DNA of 64,000 nucleotides from Bacillota bacterium (GTDB lineage: Bacteria; Bacillota; Clostridia; Tissierellales; Sedimentibacteraceae). The stretch is from assembly GCA_023453025.1 (NCBI GenBank), contig JAEXUD010000040.1:62001-126000 (forward strand), written 5' to 3'. A model generated the notes under the pieces. The model saw nothing but the letters and a program-made list of their open reading frames with translations. It had not been told where the DNA came from and ran no database searches. Every line of letters starts with the position of its first letter. The first letter of the stretch is position 1. This document shows, one piece after another, positions 8,745 to 17,575 of this stretch. A program made the translations under genes and the position numbers.

Positions 8745-9811
8745 TGTAAGTGTTTATCCTTCTTTTTTATCCTATAAACCCAAGCTAATATTTCTGCAAC
8801 AGGTTCATAATATTCTAATGGTATTTCCTTGTTTAATTCTGCAGAGGCATACAAGGCTCTTGCCAGCGGCACATTCTCGATTATGTTGATGTTATTTTCC
8901 TCTGCCCTTTCAATTATTCTTAATGCAATGCTGTCCATTCCTTTTGCCAATACTATCGGAGCATTATCTTTTTCCAAATCGTATTTAATTGCTACTGCAA
9001 AGTGTGTAGGGTTTCTGATGATAACATCTGCATTTGGTACCTGCTGCATCATTCTGGTCATTGCTGCTGCTCTTTGTCTTTCCTTGATTCTTCCTTTTAC
9101 CTGCGGATCTCCCTCAAGCTGCTTGTACTCCTCTTTAACTTCCTGTTTGGTCATTTTTATATTTTTTTCATATTCCCACCAAGAGTACAGAAAGTCAAAT
9201 GCCGAAATTACTATAAATGCAATAACTACGCTTTTTACAATTGCCATTATTGTTGCAAATATAAAGCCGATGCTTGAAGCTAAATCAATTGCAACTAATT
9301 TAGGAACTTGCAGTAATCTTTTTACTATGGAGGAATAAATTATGTATCCTAAGATTATGATTTTAATTAAATTTTTAATAACCTCAACCATAGAGCGTAT
9401 GGAAAACATTCTTTTTATACCGGATAACGGATTTAATTTTGAAAATTTAAATTTAATATTTTCATGTGTAATCAAAAACCTGGTTTGCGCACCGGATAAT
9501 ACAACCGATGCAATTATTACAGAGGCCATCAATAACCCTGCAGCGGCAAAAACAGTAAATGACATATCCTTGAATAACTGTACTATAAATGCATCACTGA
9601 TTGCATTTGTTGTTTTTATCAAAGAAATATATTTATAAAATGCATCCCTAGTGTATCTGTAAATATAAGGAGCCCAAAAATTCAATATTATGAATGATAT
9701 TGATATAACACCGACAGTTACTACATCCTTGCTTTGAAAAACATTTCCCTTTTTTCGTTCATCCCGCCTTTTCTTGGGGGATGCCTTTTCGGTTTTATTT
9801 TCGCCTGCCAT
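8741..9811 (-). CDS. flhB: Flagellar export switch protein FlhB
   Basis: The 356-residue protein has four membrane helices and a cytoplasmic domain with the autocleavage motif N267-P268-T269-H270. Self-cleavage at N-P switches export from rod/hook to filament substrates together with FliK (encoded at 18552-19724). The basic N-terminal tail (KTEKASPKKRRDERKKG) is typical. The gene sits in the standard fliR-flhB-flhA order and overlaps flhA by 4 nt. Confidence 0.97.
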   Translation of the reverse strand: MAGENKTEKASPKKRRDERKKGNVFQSKDVVTVGVISISFIILNFWAPYIYRYTRDAFYKYISLIKTTNAISDAFIVQLFKDMSFTVFAAAGLLMASVIIASVVLSGAQTRFLITHENIKFKFSKLNPLSGIKRMFSIRSMVEVIKNLIKIIILGYIIYSSIVKRLLQVPKLVAIDLASSIGFIFATIMAIVKSVVIAFIVISAFDFLYSWWEYEKNIKMTKQEVKEEYKQLEGDPQVKGRIKERQRAAAMTRMMQQVPNADVIIRNPTHFAVAIKYDLEKDNAPIVLAKGMDSIALRIIERAEENNINIIENVPLARALYASAELNKEIPLEYYEPVAEILAWVYRIKKKDKHLQ

Positions 9812-9824
9812 AATTATCCTTTAT

Positions 9825-10595
9825 CTATGTTATTAATGCATTCAAGCTGTTTCTCATTGTATCAAACATCAACGAAACTGTATTGTCTATAAATGTTGCG
9901 AAAGTTGGAACCAGCAGTACAATCATCACTAACCCCACCAGAATTTTAAGCTGTACATTTACTGAGAAAACTTGTATTTGCGGTATTGCCTTCATTAAAA
10001 TTCCAATTCCGGATTCTAATATTATTTCAACTGCCAGGATTGGCATAGAAAGCTTTAACGCAAGTATTAGAATCTGTTGGAGCATTTCTACCATATTTAG
10101 AAATAAATCCTGTGGTATAAAAAAATTTCCTATTTTTATTACTTTACAGGATGTTATGAATATTTTTATTAAGGTCAAATGTCCATTAGCGCTGAAAAAC
10201 ACCAATATCAATATGATATTTAAAAAGCTTCCTGATATACCCATTGACAAATTGCTGCTTGGATCGTATATCTTGGACATTGACATTCCTGTCTGCATAT
10301 CCAGAACCTCTCCGCCTATTACCACAACAGAGAAAAACAAGCTCATTATGTATCCAATTAAGTAGCCGATAAATATCTCTTTTATGATCAGCAGTGCATA
10401 TTCTACTACGGAACCAATAATTATATCTCCTTCCGGCGGTAATATTCCGTAGACGGTTATTGCCAGAAATAAGCTCATAGATGTTTTTAATAATACCGGA
10501 AGATTACCTCTCCCTAATATCTGATTAAAAAAAACACAGCCGCTCATTCTTGCCAGAATCAATAAAAAATATGTGAAATCTCCAGAAAACGTCAT
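9825..10595 (-). CDS. fliR: Flagellar export protein FliR
   Basis: This 256-residue polytopic membrane protein has about six hydrophobic helices and the FliR segment GEVLDMQTGMSMSKIYDP. FliR joins FliP and FliQ in the helical export-gate core. The gene lies in the conserved fliP-fliQ-fliR-flhB order, 9 nt after fliQ, with GAGGGG before its ATG. Confidence 0.95.
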   Translation of the reverse strand: MTFSGDFTYFLLILARMSGCVFFNQILGRGNLPVLLKTSMSLFLAITVYGILPPEGDIIIGSVVEYALLIIKEIFIGYLIGYIMSLFFSVVVIGGEVLDMQTGMSMSKIYDPSSNLSMGISGSFLNIILILVFFSANGHLTLIKIFITSCKVIKIGNFFIPQDLFLNMVEMLQQILILALKLSMPILAVEIILESGIGILMKAIPQIQVFSVNVQLKILVGLVMIVLLVPTFATFIDNTVSLMFDTMRNSLNALIT

Positions 10596-10603
10596 ATTCC
10601 CCT

Positions 10604-10870
10604 CTAATAAACCCTAAGCATCAAATCAAAAATATAATGTGTGAAGTCTGCCATTACTTCTATCATCCAAGGTCCTAATAGTATCAATATCATTGCTGTA
10701 AGAAAAAGTTTAGGAACAAATGTAAGTGTTTGTTCATGTATTTGAGTGGCTGCCTGAAAAACTGCTATAATCAAACCTATTGTTAAACTTGCAAGCAATA
10801 TTGGGGCTCCGATTTTTATTGCAGCTCCTGCAGCTGCCTGCATAACTTCCATAGTGAGTGAAATGCTCAT
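10604..10870 (-). CDS. fliQ: Flagellar export protein FliQ
   Basis: The 88-residue protein has two membrane helices separated by the FliQ loop QAATQIHEQTLTFVPKL, which is diagnostic. It assembles with FliP and FliR into the export gate. Length equals the family norm (about 89 residues). It lies between fliP and fliR. Confidence 0.96.
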   Translation of the reverse strand: MSISLTMEVMQAAAGAAIKIGAPILLASLTIGLIIAVFQAATQIHEQTLTFVPKLFLTAMILILLGPWMIEVMADFTHYIFDLMLRVY

Positions 10871-10882
10871 CTTATTCTCCTT

Positions 10883-11629
10883 TTAAAAATTAAACGTTGT
10901 AACCAGTGTTTTAAAAAGAAGCGACCAACCATCCACAACCACAAACAAAAGTATTTTAAACGGCATCGAAATCATAACCGGAGGCAGCATCATCATACCC
11001 ATTGACATCAATACGCTTGAAACTATCATGTCTATTATCAGAAATGGTATATATAGTAAAAATCCAATTATGAATGCTCTTTTTAACTCGCTTGTAACAA
11101 AGGACGGAATAATTACAGTCATAGGAAGCTCATTAATACTCTGTACATTATTGATTTCTTCATTATTTGCCATATCAACAAACATTTGCAGTTCGCTGTT
11201 GCCTGTCTGCTTCAGCATCCATATCTTAATCGGCTCAGACGCCTTTTCATAAAACTCTTCCTGGGATATTTCTTCATTTTTATATGGAGCATACGCTTCT
11301 GTATTAATTTCATCTATTACAGGAGACATTATAAACAAGGTTAAAAACAATGCAATTCCGATTAATACCTGGTTAGGCGGAGTCTGCTGCAGTCCCAGTG
11401 CGTTTTTCAAAAATGACAGCACAATGATTATCCGGGTAAAGCCTGTCATCATAATCAATAAGGACGGCAGCAAGGTAACAACTGTTAAAAGAACAAGTAT
11501 TTCAATTGTTTCAGCCGCATTTCCGTTTATGTCCATGTTAATGACTCCGCAATATGCTGTCTTATTACTTACAAATATTATTAACAATGCTATAAATATT
11601 GCTTTATATATAGATATTTTTTTAATCAT
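10883..11629 (-). CDS. fliP: Flagellar export protein FliP
   Basis: The 248-residue protein starts with a probable cleaved signal peptide (hydrophobic residues 9-25 ending near TAYC). It has the FliP signatures FTRIIIVLSFLKNALGLQQTP and ELKRAFIIGFLLYIPFLIID. FliP forms the pentameric base of the export pore and in many bacteria needs FliO for assembly; fliO is the preceding cistron. GAAAGAGG lies just before the ATG. Confidence 0.96.
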   Translation of the reverse strand: MIKKISIYKAIFIALLIIFVSNKTAYCGVINMDINGNAAETIEILVLLTVVTLLPSLLIMMTGFTRIIIVLSFLKNALGLQQTPPNQVLIGIALFLTLFIMSPVIDEINTEAYAPYKNEEISQEEFYEKASEPIKIWMLKQTGNSELQMFVDMANNEEINNVQSINELPMTVIIPSFVTSELKRAFIIGFLLYIPFLIIDMIVSSVLMSMGMMMLPPVMISMPFKILLFVVVDGWSLLFKTLVTTFNF

Positions 11630-11657
11630 GTTGCCTCTTTCGCTAACTTAACTAGCT

Positions 11658-11984
11658 TTACTTCTTGAGGAATTTATTTAATAAATTGCTGAAATCCATT
11701 GTATTTTCAGGTTCATCAAAAGTTGGTTGAAAACCTTCTAAGTCCTTGAGTATATTTATGTTTTTTTCTGTTATGCTAAGCAAATAAAATTTGCTGTCTA
11801 TTTCAGCAATTGCAAGGAATTTATTTTGTCCCAGCATAATTTTATCTACTATATTCATGTATTTAGACTTTAAGCCTAAGTTCGTCTTTGTTGAAAGCCA
11901 TTTTGTACCATAGTAGGTTAAAAATAAAACTAAAATAATTCCTATGATTGAAAATATAAGTGGAAATATCTCTTTTATTTTAAT
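11658..11984 (-). CDS. fliO: Flagellar assembly protein FliO with non-standard start codon
   Basis: The first ATG, at 11858, would give only a 66-residue cytoplasmic piece and has no ribosome site. Reading upstream in the same frame adds a membrane helix (IFPLIFSIIGIILVLFLTYY) and a basic stretch (GTKWLSTK), which with IMLGQNKFLAIAEI and FYLLSITEKNINIL is the full FliO pattern. The frame is open back to the cheY stop (TAG, 11993-11991). No ATG, GTG or TTG occurs in it; AGGAG at 11992-11988 points to ATT (11984) or ATA (11978) as start. Reading through the cheY TAG would instead give a CheY-FliO fusion. The gene identity is firm; the exact start is not. Position before fliP is canonical. Confidence 0.8.
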   Translation of the reverse strand: MKIKEIFPLIFSIIGIILVLFLTYYGTKWLSTKTNLGLKSKYMNIVDKIMLGQNKFLAIAEIDSKFYLLSITEKNINILKDLEGFQPTFDEPENTMDFSNLLNKFLKK

Positions 11985-11990
11985 CAGCTC

Positions 11991-12353
11991 CTATCCAAGT
12001 ATGCCTTGAACGGTTTTTAAAACCCTATCTGCTTTAAATGGTTTTACTATAAAATCCTTAGCACCATTTCTTATTGCTTCTACAACCATAGATTCTTGCC
12101 CCATTGCTGAGCACATTACAATCTTTGCATTAGTATCAATAATTTTTATCTCTTTTAGTGCTTCCAGTCCATTTTTATTTGGCATAGTTATATCCATAAT
12201 AACTAAATCCGGTTTTTCGGCCTTGAACATCTGTACTGCCAGCTCCCCGTCCGAAGCCTCGATTATATTTTCATATCCATTCTTTTTTAGCGTATCTTTT
12301 ATCATCATTCTCATAAATGCCGCATCATCCACTATTAAAATTTTACCTTCCAT
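11991..12353 (-). CDS. cheY: Chemotaxis response regulator CheY
   Basis: The 120-residue single receiver domain has all active-site residues: acidic pair D9-D10, phosphoacceptor D54 (VIMDITMPN), Ser82 and Lys104 (FIVKPF). Located between fliY and fliO as in B. subtilis, it should carry the signal from CheA to the FliM/FliY switch. The kinase CheA is not in this window. The stop codon overlaps the likely ribosome site of fliO and is in the same frame as fliO. Confidence 0.96.
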   Translation of the reverse strand: MEGKILIVDDAAFMRMMIKDTLKKNGYENIIEASDGELAVQMFKAEKPDLVIMDITMPNKNGLEALKEIKIIDTNAKIVMCSAMGQESMVVEAIRNGAKDFIVKPFKADRVLKTVQGILG

Positions 12354-12378
12354 CTTTTCCTTTTAACCTCCGTTGTAA

Positions 12379-13560
12379 TTATAATGTTATTTTCATCAAA
12401 TCATCTTTTTTAACTATCTCAACTATTCTTACTCCAAAGTTGTCATTAACAACCACAACCTCACCCTTTGCAATTAATTGTCCGTTAACTATTATATCTA
12501 CCAATGCGCCTGCTTGCTTATCAAGCTCAATTATTGTTCCTTGTGAGAATTCCAGAATCTCTTTAATCTGCCGTTTGGTTTTTCCTATTTCAACGCTGAT
12601 TTCCAGCGGTACTGACATAATTAGTTCTAAATTAGACATCTGTTCCTGAGATAACAGGTCTTCTTCGTCATCTTCTTCAAACTCATCAAATTGCATTTGC
12701 CTTATATTTACCGGTACCTGCTCTTTTTTCTTTAATTTAATTTTTTTAGCGGAGCTTCTTTTAACAGGTGCCTTCTTTACATAATCTTCATCTTCATCTT
12801 CATCTTCATCTTCATTTTCATTTTCATCTTCCTCGTATTCATCCTCTTCCTCATGTGCATGATGGATAGTTTCTCTTGACTCCTTGATTTCAGATTGCAT
12901 TGATGCCTTTGTTCCTTCAGCAATTGTATCATTTTTATTTGATGAATCATCTGCAACTATATCGGAACCCTTTAAGAAATTTGAAATTATTTCCCTCGCA
13001 AGAGCAACAGGCATAACATTGATGAATTGGCTTTGAACACTTCCTTCTATAGATAAATCAAAGCTTACTGCAACAATTACATCCTCATCCGTAAAGTATT
13101 TGTTTTTAAATTCTGTTTTATCGTCTATCTCGTAGGCTAATGGTGTTGAGATATTTATAGACTTTCCAAGAAAATCTGAAAGCGCGGTAGCTGCTGAGCC
13201 CATCATTTGATTCATGACTTCACATATGGCACTTGTGTTTATCTCATCCATTACAAAATCTTCATCACCTATGGATTGTCCCATCAATATTTCAATAATT
13301 AATCTGGCATCCATCCTCTTCCATATCATTAAATTAACGCCATTTAAACCTTCAACGTAATTTATTTCAACTCCTATCGCCGGCTCCATATTTTCATAGC
13401 TGAATTCCTTAGCTTCGATCACATTAACCTTTGGTACTGTAATTTCAACCCGTTTCCCCAATAGTGTGGATAGTGAAGTAGCAGAAGAGCCTAAGCTGAT
13501 ATTCATTACTTCTCCTATTACATCCCTCTCCATATCTGAAAAAATATTTTCATTTAACAT
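12379..13560 (-). CDS. fliY: Flagellar motor switch phosphatase FliY
   Basis: The 393-residue protein fuses a CheC-like domain to a C-terminal FliN (SpoA) domain. The CheC part keeps both active-site motifs, D13-E17-N20 and S110-E114-N117, so it can probably dephosphorylate CheY-P at the motor. The FliN domain is at about 315-393 (LELIMSVPLEISVEIG). Between them is a ~100-residue linker with a very acidic Glu/Asp/Asn run encoded by a CTTCAT-type hexamer repeat. It forms part of the cytoplasmic switch ring with FliM and FliG. GAGGAG precedes the ATG. Confidence 0.96.
   Translation of the reverse strand: MLNENIFSDMERDVIGEVMNISLGSSATSLSTLLGKRVEITVPKVNVIEAKEFSYENMEPAIGVEINYVEGLNGVNLMIWKRMDARLIIEILMGQSIGDEDFVMDEINTSAICEVMNQMMGSAATALSDFLGKSINISTPLAYEIDDKTEFKNKYFTDEDVIVAVSFDLSIEGSVQSQFINVMPVALAREIISNFLKGSDIVADDSSNKNDTIAEGTKASMQSEIKESRETIHHAHEEEDEYEEDENENEDEDEDEDEDYVKKAPVKRSSAKKIKLKKKEQVPVNIRQMQFDEFEEDDEEDLLSQEQMSNLELIMSVPLEISVEIGKTKRQIKEILEFSQGTIIELDKQAGALVDIIVNGQLIAKGEVVVVNDNFGVRIVEIVKKDDLMKITL
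12785..12832. repeat. Hexanucleotide tract inside fliY (acidic linker)
   Basis: Tandem CTTCAT units with CATTTT variants encode an alternating Glu/Asp/Asn run in the FliY linker. Unit-length slippage would change linker length without breaking the frame, because the unit is 6 nt. Confidence 0.8.
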
Positions 13561-13573
13561 AGATAGCTCCTCA

Positions 13574-14557
13574 TTAATGTATGACTTTATTTATCTTAAT
13601 TACACCTTTATTTTTCCTGGTTCCCCATTTTCCCTCAAACCATTTTTCGCCGTCAATATTTACATCAATTTCCGATTTTATATCTTTATCCAGTATTATT
13701 AAATCTCCTGCCTGCATATTGACAACATCTTGAAGCGTAGCCTGAGTTTTGCCTAATATACCAGTTATTGTAAGCTTTGATGATTTTATAGTATCCATAA
13801 TTGCTGATTTTTGTTTCTCAATACTTTCTTCTGACTTTTTATTATTTCTATTTAATGTGTTTGCTCTTTTAAATATTTCATCCAGTATACTTGAAGGTAT
13901 ACATATGGTAATTTTGCCGCTTGATTGGTTTAATGTTACATTTAAAACTATAATAACCACCGTGTCATTATAATTTATTGATTGAATAAACCTTGCATTT
14001 GTTTCTATCTTTGAAAGCTCCGTTTCAATTTCCAATGTGCTTTCCCATGTTACTCCAATTAATTTTATTATTTGCTTAAGCATATTGCCAAGCAATGATA
14101 ATTCAATATCCGTATAGTCTCTCGAATTATCATATTCTTCCCCGATGCCGCCTAATAATCTGTCTATAATTACAAAGGACAGCGGTTTTGACATTTCCAT
14201 CAAAATCTGACTGTCAGATACTTGTTTATCCGGATATATCACATTAATAAGCCCCATTAACACATAATCATCCAATGCATTGTTGTATTCGTGAAATATG
14301 CTTTCTTCTACCTGTTCAACTGCAACATCACATGTGAGTCTTAAAATTGATGTAAGGCGTGATGTAAGCATTCTACAGTAATTTTCATAAATACCTTTTA
14401 GCAATTTTATGGTTTCTTTAGTTATTTTTTTAGGACTTCTGAAGTCATATTCTTTGATTTTTTTCTCATTTGCCTCAAGCTCTTGTATATTTACGTCTCC
14501 GCTGCTTAAATTGTTAAGCAGCTCATCTATCTGGCTCTGTGATAGTATTTCTGCCAT
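13574..14557 (-). CDS. fliM: Flagellar motor switch protein FliM
   Basis: The protein begins MAEILSQSQIDELL, the CheY-P-binding N-terminal segment of FliM. It then has the middle domain with the L-G-G-I-G motif and a C-terminal FliN-like domain. An in-frame ATG at 14572 lacks a ribosome site, while GAGGG lies 8 nt before 14557, so the latter is the start (327 residues, normal length). FliM forms the C-ring with FliG and FliY. It directly follows motB; fliL, often found here, is absent. Confidence 0.95.
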   Translation of the reverse strand: MAEILSQSQIDELLNNLSSGDVNIQELEANEKKIKEYDFRSPKKITKETIKLLKGIYENYCRMLTSRLTSILRLTCDVAVEQVEESIFHEYNNALDDYVLMGLINVIYPDKQVSDSQILMEMSKPLSFVIIDRLLGGIGEEYDNSRDYTDIELSLLGNMLKQIIKLIGVTWESTLEIETELSKIETNARFIQSINYNDTVVIIVLNVTLNQSSGKITICIPSSILDEIFKRANTLNRNNKKSEESIEKQKSAIMDTIKSSKLTITGILGKTQATLQDVVNMQAGDLIILDKDIKSEIDVNIDGEKWFEGKWGTRKNKGVIKINKVIH

Positions 14558-14585
14558 ATAAATTGCCCTCATTCCATAATTTTTG

Positions 14586-15398
14586 CTAGTTTATATATTT
14601 AGTATGTTGGTATTCAATATTATTAGAATCACTTGACTTATCCTTATTAATTGTTTCCTGAATTTTCTTAGTATAACTGATAGGGTAGCCTTCCCTGCTT
14701 ATGTATATCTCAACCCTTCTGTTCTTAGCTCGTCCTTCTGCGGTGCTGTTATCTGCTATAGGACTGTACAATCCATATCCGATGGACAAATATTTTGCAG
14801 GATCTATTACATCTTTATCTTCTAAATATTTTAAAACCACATTGGCTCTGTCTGTAGATAATGAACGGTCAATATCAGTCTTGTCGTATGCTACCTCAGC
14901 AGTATGTCCTGCAATTATAACTTCCTCGATATATTCATCAACCAGCGCCAGACCTTCCGCAAGAACATCCAGTACTTTTTTCCCGCTTTCTTCTAAAATG
15001 TCACTGTAACCTCTGAATGTGACTGAATCAGAAAATCTTATAAACACATATTCTACGCTTTTACTGACTTCTACTTGACCGCTTAAATCATTTTCATCAA
15101 CATACTGCTTAATTAGTGTATACAATATATCTAATTCATTTTCATCTATTTCCATAGGCTCTTCATTAAGTTCTACTTCTTCTTTACCCTCTTCTACAGA
15201 AGGTGATCCCTGAGAATAGTAAACCACAGGATTCATCTCCTTGGAAAATGCTGCTACAATTGCTGCATACTTTACAGAATCTACCGTTGACATAGCATAC
15301 AACAGTATAAAAAATGTCAATAATAATGTCACCATATCACTGTATGTTTCCAGCCAGCTGGCGCCCCCGCTGTTTTCTTTCCTTTTCCTTCTAGCCAT
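14586..15398 (-). CDS. motB: Flagellar stator protein MotB
   Basis: The 270-residue protein has a basic N-terminus, one membrane helix with the proton-binding Asp21 (YSDMVTLLLTFFILL), a plug-like linker and an OmpA-type peptidoglycan-binding domain (about residues 125-245, with AGHTAEVAYDKTDIDRSLSTDRA). With MotA it forms the ion-driven torque unit. It lies directly behind motA inside the fla operon. The ion used (H+ or Na+) cannot be decided safely from sequence. Confidence 0.95.
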   Translation of the reverse strand: MARRKRKENSGGASWLETYSDMVTLLLTFFILLYAMSTVDSVKYAAIVAAFSKEMNPVVYYSQGSPSVEEGKEEVELNEEPMEIDENELDILYTLIKQYVDENDLSGQVEVSKSVEYVFIRFSDSVTFRGYSDILEESGKKVLDVLAEGLALVDEYIEEVIIAGHTAEVAYDKTDIDRSLSTDRANVVLKYLEDKDVIDPAKYLSIGYGLYSPIADNSTAEGRAKNRRVEIYISREGYPISYTKKIQETINKDKSSDSNNIEYQHTKYIN

Positions 15399-15421
15399 AA
15401 CAATCCCTACTTATTCTATAA

Positions 15422-16279
15422 TTAAGCATTAGCTTCTTTTTTCCCTTTGCCCTTTTTTGTTTTTTTCTTATCAGCGCCGCCCGGTTCTGCAGCAGAGTCT
15501 CTTTCTTGATATGTTATATATGAATTTAGTTTTTCTCTTATATATTTAGGATTTTCTCCTGATTGTATTGATAAAACACCTTCCATTATCAATTCTTTAG
15601 TTATCATTTCCTCATCATGCTTTGCTTTTAGTCTGTTTGATATGGGAGCACAAATCATATTTGCTAAAGCTGAGCCGTAAAAGGTAGTAACGAGCGCAAC
15701 CGACATTCCCTTGCCGAGAGAATCCGCTCCTCCTTGTGCCGTATTCAAATTGGCCAGCATATTAATCAGTCCTATTAAGGTACCCATCATACCAAATGCC
15801 GGTCCAAAGGAACCTAATGTATCAAAAACCTTCCATGCTGACGCATGACGTGCTTCAATACAATCAATCTCATTTTCAATCTGTGCTCTGACCTTGGTTG
15901 GTTCAATGGCATCCACTATGAGCATTACACAATATTTTAAAAATTCATCCTTTAATTCCAGATTGTTTATTTTTTCTTCCAAAACCAGCAAACCCTTTAA
16001 TCTTGCTTCTTTTGCAAGCTCTTCTATTGCGTCTATATACAGATTTAGGTTGATTTTTTCTTTCTTCATCAGTACCTTCATATTTTTAGGTACATCTTTT
16101 AAATATTTGACAGGCACTGACATTATTGTAGCTGCAGTTGCCCCGCCTATGGTTATAAACATACTTGGTATGTCAACAAAGCTTTCTATAACCTGTGACA
16201 TGCTAGAGCTGCTTCCCGTAATTCCGTAAATTACCAATCCAAAGCCTGCGAGCAGCCCTATTACAAATGATATATTCAT
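15422..16279 (-). CDS. motA: Flagellar stator protein MotA
   Basis: The 285-residue protein has four membrane helices, the MotA signature GSFGPAFGMMGTLIGLINML and the conserved GKGMSVALVTTFYGSALAN helix pair. It has a long cytoplasmic loop that contacts FliG. The C-terminal end is a Lys/Gly-rich tail (KKKTKKGKGKKE) beyond the usual domain. It is co-transcribed with flbD and motB; GAGGTG precedes the start. Confidence 0.95.
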   Translation of the reverse strand: MNISFVIGLLAGFGLVIYGITGSSSSMSQVIESFVDIPSMFITIGGATAATIMSVPVKYLKDVPKNMKVLMKKEKINLNLYIDAIEELAKEARLKGLLVLEEKINNLELKDEFLKYCVMLIVDAIEPTKVRAQIENEIDCIEARHASAWKVFDTLGSFGPAFGMMGTLIGLINMLANLNTAQGGADSLGKGMSVALVTTFYGSALANMICAPISNRLKAKHDEEMITKELIMEGVLSIQSGENPKYIREKLNSYITYQERDSAAEPGGADKKKTKKGKGKKEANA

Positions 16280-16293
16280 CTAACACCTCTTTG

Positions 16294-16491
16294 CTAATCG
16301 GCAGTTACGCCTCTGATAATTTTTTGATTGTATTTAATAATCTTATTTACAATGTCTTCTTTTGAATCTTTAACTAAATAGTATCTCCCTGTTGTCAGGG
16401 TAATCTTTGTTTCCGGTATAAATTCTATTTTTTCTATCAGTGCCGCATTGACTAAAAAAGCTTCTCCGTTAATTCCAACAACTTCTACCAT
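16294..16491 (-). CDS. flbD: FlbD/SwrD-family flagellar protein
   Basis: The 65-residue protein has the FlbD (SwrD) features: N-terminal MVEVVGINGEAFLVNAALIE, a middle P-E-T-x-I-T-L-T-G-R-Y segment and K-D-S-K-E-D. In B. subtilis the homologue SwrD raises motor torque, probably by acting on the stators. Here it stands directly before motA-motB, which fits that role. AGGAGG lies before the ATG. Confidence 0.9.
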   Translation of the reverse strand: MVEVVGINGEAFLVNAALIEKIEFIPETKITLTTGRYYLVKDSKEDIVNKIIKYNQKIIRGVTAD

Positions 16492-16590
16492 ACTTCCTCC
16501 TAAATTATTATAAAAACATTAATCACACTCATAAAACACTTTATACTCATAATTAATATTTCTATCTTTAATTAATCCATGAACCAGTTC

Positions 16591-16620
16591 CTGTCATTCT
16601 GAACTAGTTCAGAATGACAG
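16591..16620. repeat. Perfect 30-nt palindrome between flgE and flbD
   Basis: Arms 16591-16605 and 16606-16620 are exact reverse complements (core TGTCATTCTGAAC). On the - strand it begins 13 nt downstream of the flgE stop, inside a 141-nt gap, and is not followed by a T-tract. It may act as a 3' stabiliser or partial terminator that lets the hook gene be expressed above downstream genes, or be a copy of a dispersed palindromic repeat. Confidence 0.75.
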
Positions 16621-16632
16621 ATTACAGCTTAT

Positions 16633-17496
16633 TTATCTCTTGAGATTAACAAGCTCTTCAAGCATTTGATCTACTACTGAAATTATTTTTGTGTTAGCCT
16701 GATAGCCTCTTTGTGTTATTATCATTTCAGAGAACTCATTGGCTAAGTCTACGTTGGACATTTCAAGTCCGCCGGCAACTATTGCTCCGGTACCTTTAAG
16801 TCCTGCTTCGTGATAAGTAATAGTACCTGTATTATTACTTTTTGAATAATATGAATTTCCATCCAATACCAAAGCATTTTGATTAGGAACAAATGCCACT
16901 GCTATTTGACCTAATTCTACTATCTGATCTGCATCAGCTCCGGTTAGTCCTAATCCTGTAATAGTTCCGTCTGAATTTATGGTAATATTTGTATAGTTTT
17001 CCAAATCAATAGTTATTGCTTCTAAATCCGATTCATCAACTACGCCGTCTGAACTCATATCAGATAAATTTGCCCTGTTTAACCCCATAACCATAGAGCC
17101 CTTGGAATCAACCAGGTTTCCGGCTGCGTCAAAGTTTAATGCACCATACCTTGTATAAAATCTTTCAGAAGATGCATTTTCAACAATTAAATATCCATCG
17201 CCGTTAATATACAAATCAGTTGGTTTATTGGTTGGTGAATATCCTGATAAAGTATGTATTGTATCAATAGAACCTATCTGTGCTCCATATCCCACCTGAG
17301 AAGAGTTTGTACCACCTATTGTTCCGGCTACGCCGGCATTTGGTGAGCTTACTGTTTGATAATATATGTCTCTGAATGTTGCTCTTTGTGTTTTATATCC
17401 ATTTGTATTTACGTTCGCAATGTTGTTGCCTATTACGTCCATTTTTGTCTGGTGGCTTCTCATTCCTGATACACCAGAATAAAGTGCTTTCATCAT
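16633..17496 (-). CDS. flgE: Flagellar hook protein FlgE
   Basis: The 287-residue axial protein has the N-terminal motif KMDVIGNNIANVNTNGYKT and the C-terminal LEMSNVDLANEFSEMIITQR motif, with a short central domain. The position after flgD and a TIGR02530 gene and before flbD is that of the hook gene in Firmicutes. It resembles the short Bacillus-type FlgE. The start is an ATGATG doublet, so initiation may be at 17496 or 17493. A perfect palindrome follows the stop. Confidence 0.93.
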   Translation of the reverse strand: MMKALYSGVSGMRSHQTKMDVIGNNIANVNTNGYKTQRATFRDIYYQTVSSPNAGVAGTIGGTNSSQVGYGAQIGSIDTIHTLSGYSPTNKPTDLYINGDGYLIVENASSERFYTRYGALNFDAAGNLVDSKGSMVMGLNRANLSDMSSDGVVDESDLEAITIDLENYTNITINSDGTITGLGLTGADADQIVELGQIAVAFVPNQNALVLDGNSYYSKSNNTGTITYHEAGLKGTGAIVAGGLEMSNVDLANEFSEMIITQRGYQANTKIISVVDQMLEELVNLKR

Positions 17497-17575
17497 AATA
17501 ATTCATTCTCCTTTTAATTTTTAGCTGTTTAAATCCATCAAAAACTCCGGATTTTAGCCTCCTGAAAAGGACCGG

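Noticed and set aside
8239..8889. Long + strand open frame of 216 codons opposite flhA/flhB
   Set aside because: It runs antisense through two strongly recognised genes, has no recognisable domain and no ribosome site; it is a mirror of amphipathic membrane-helix codons.
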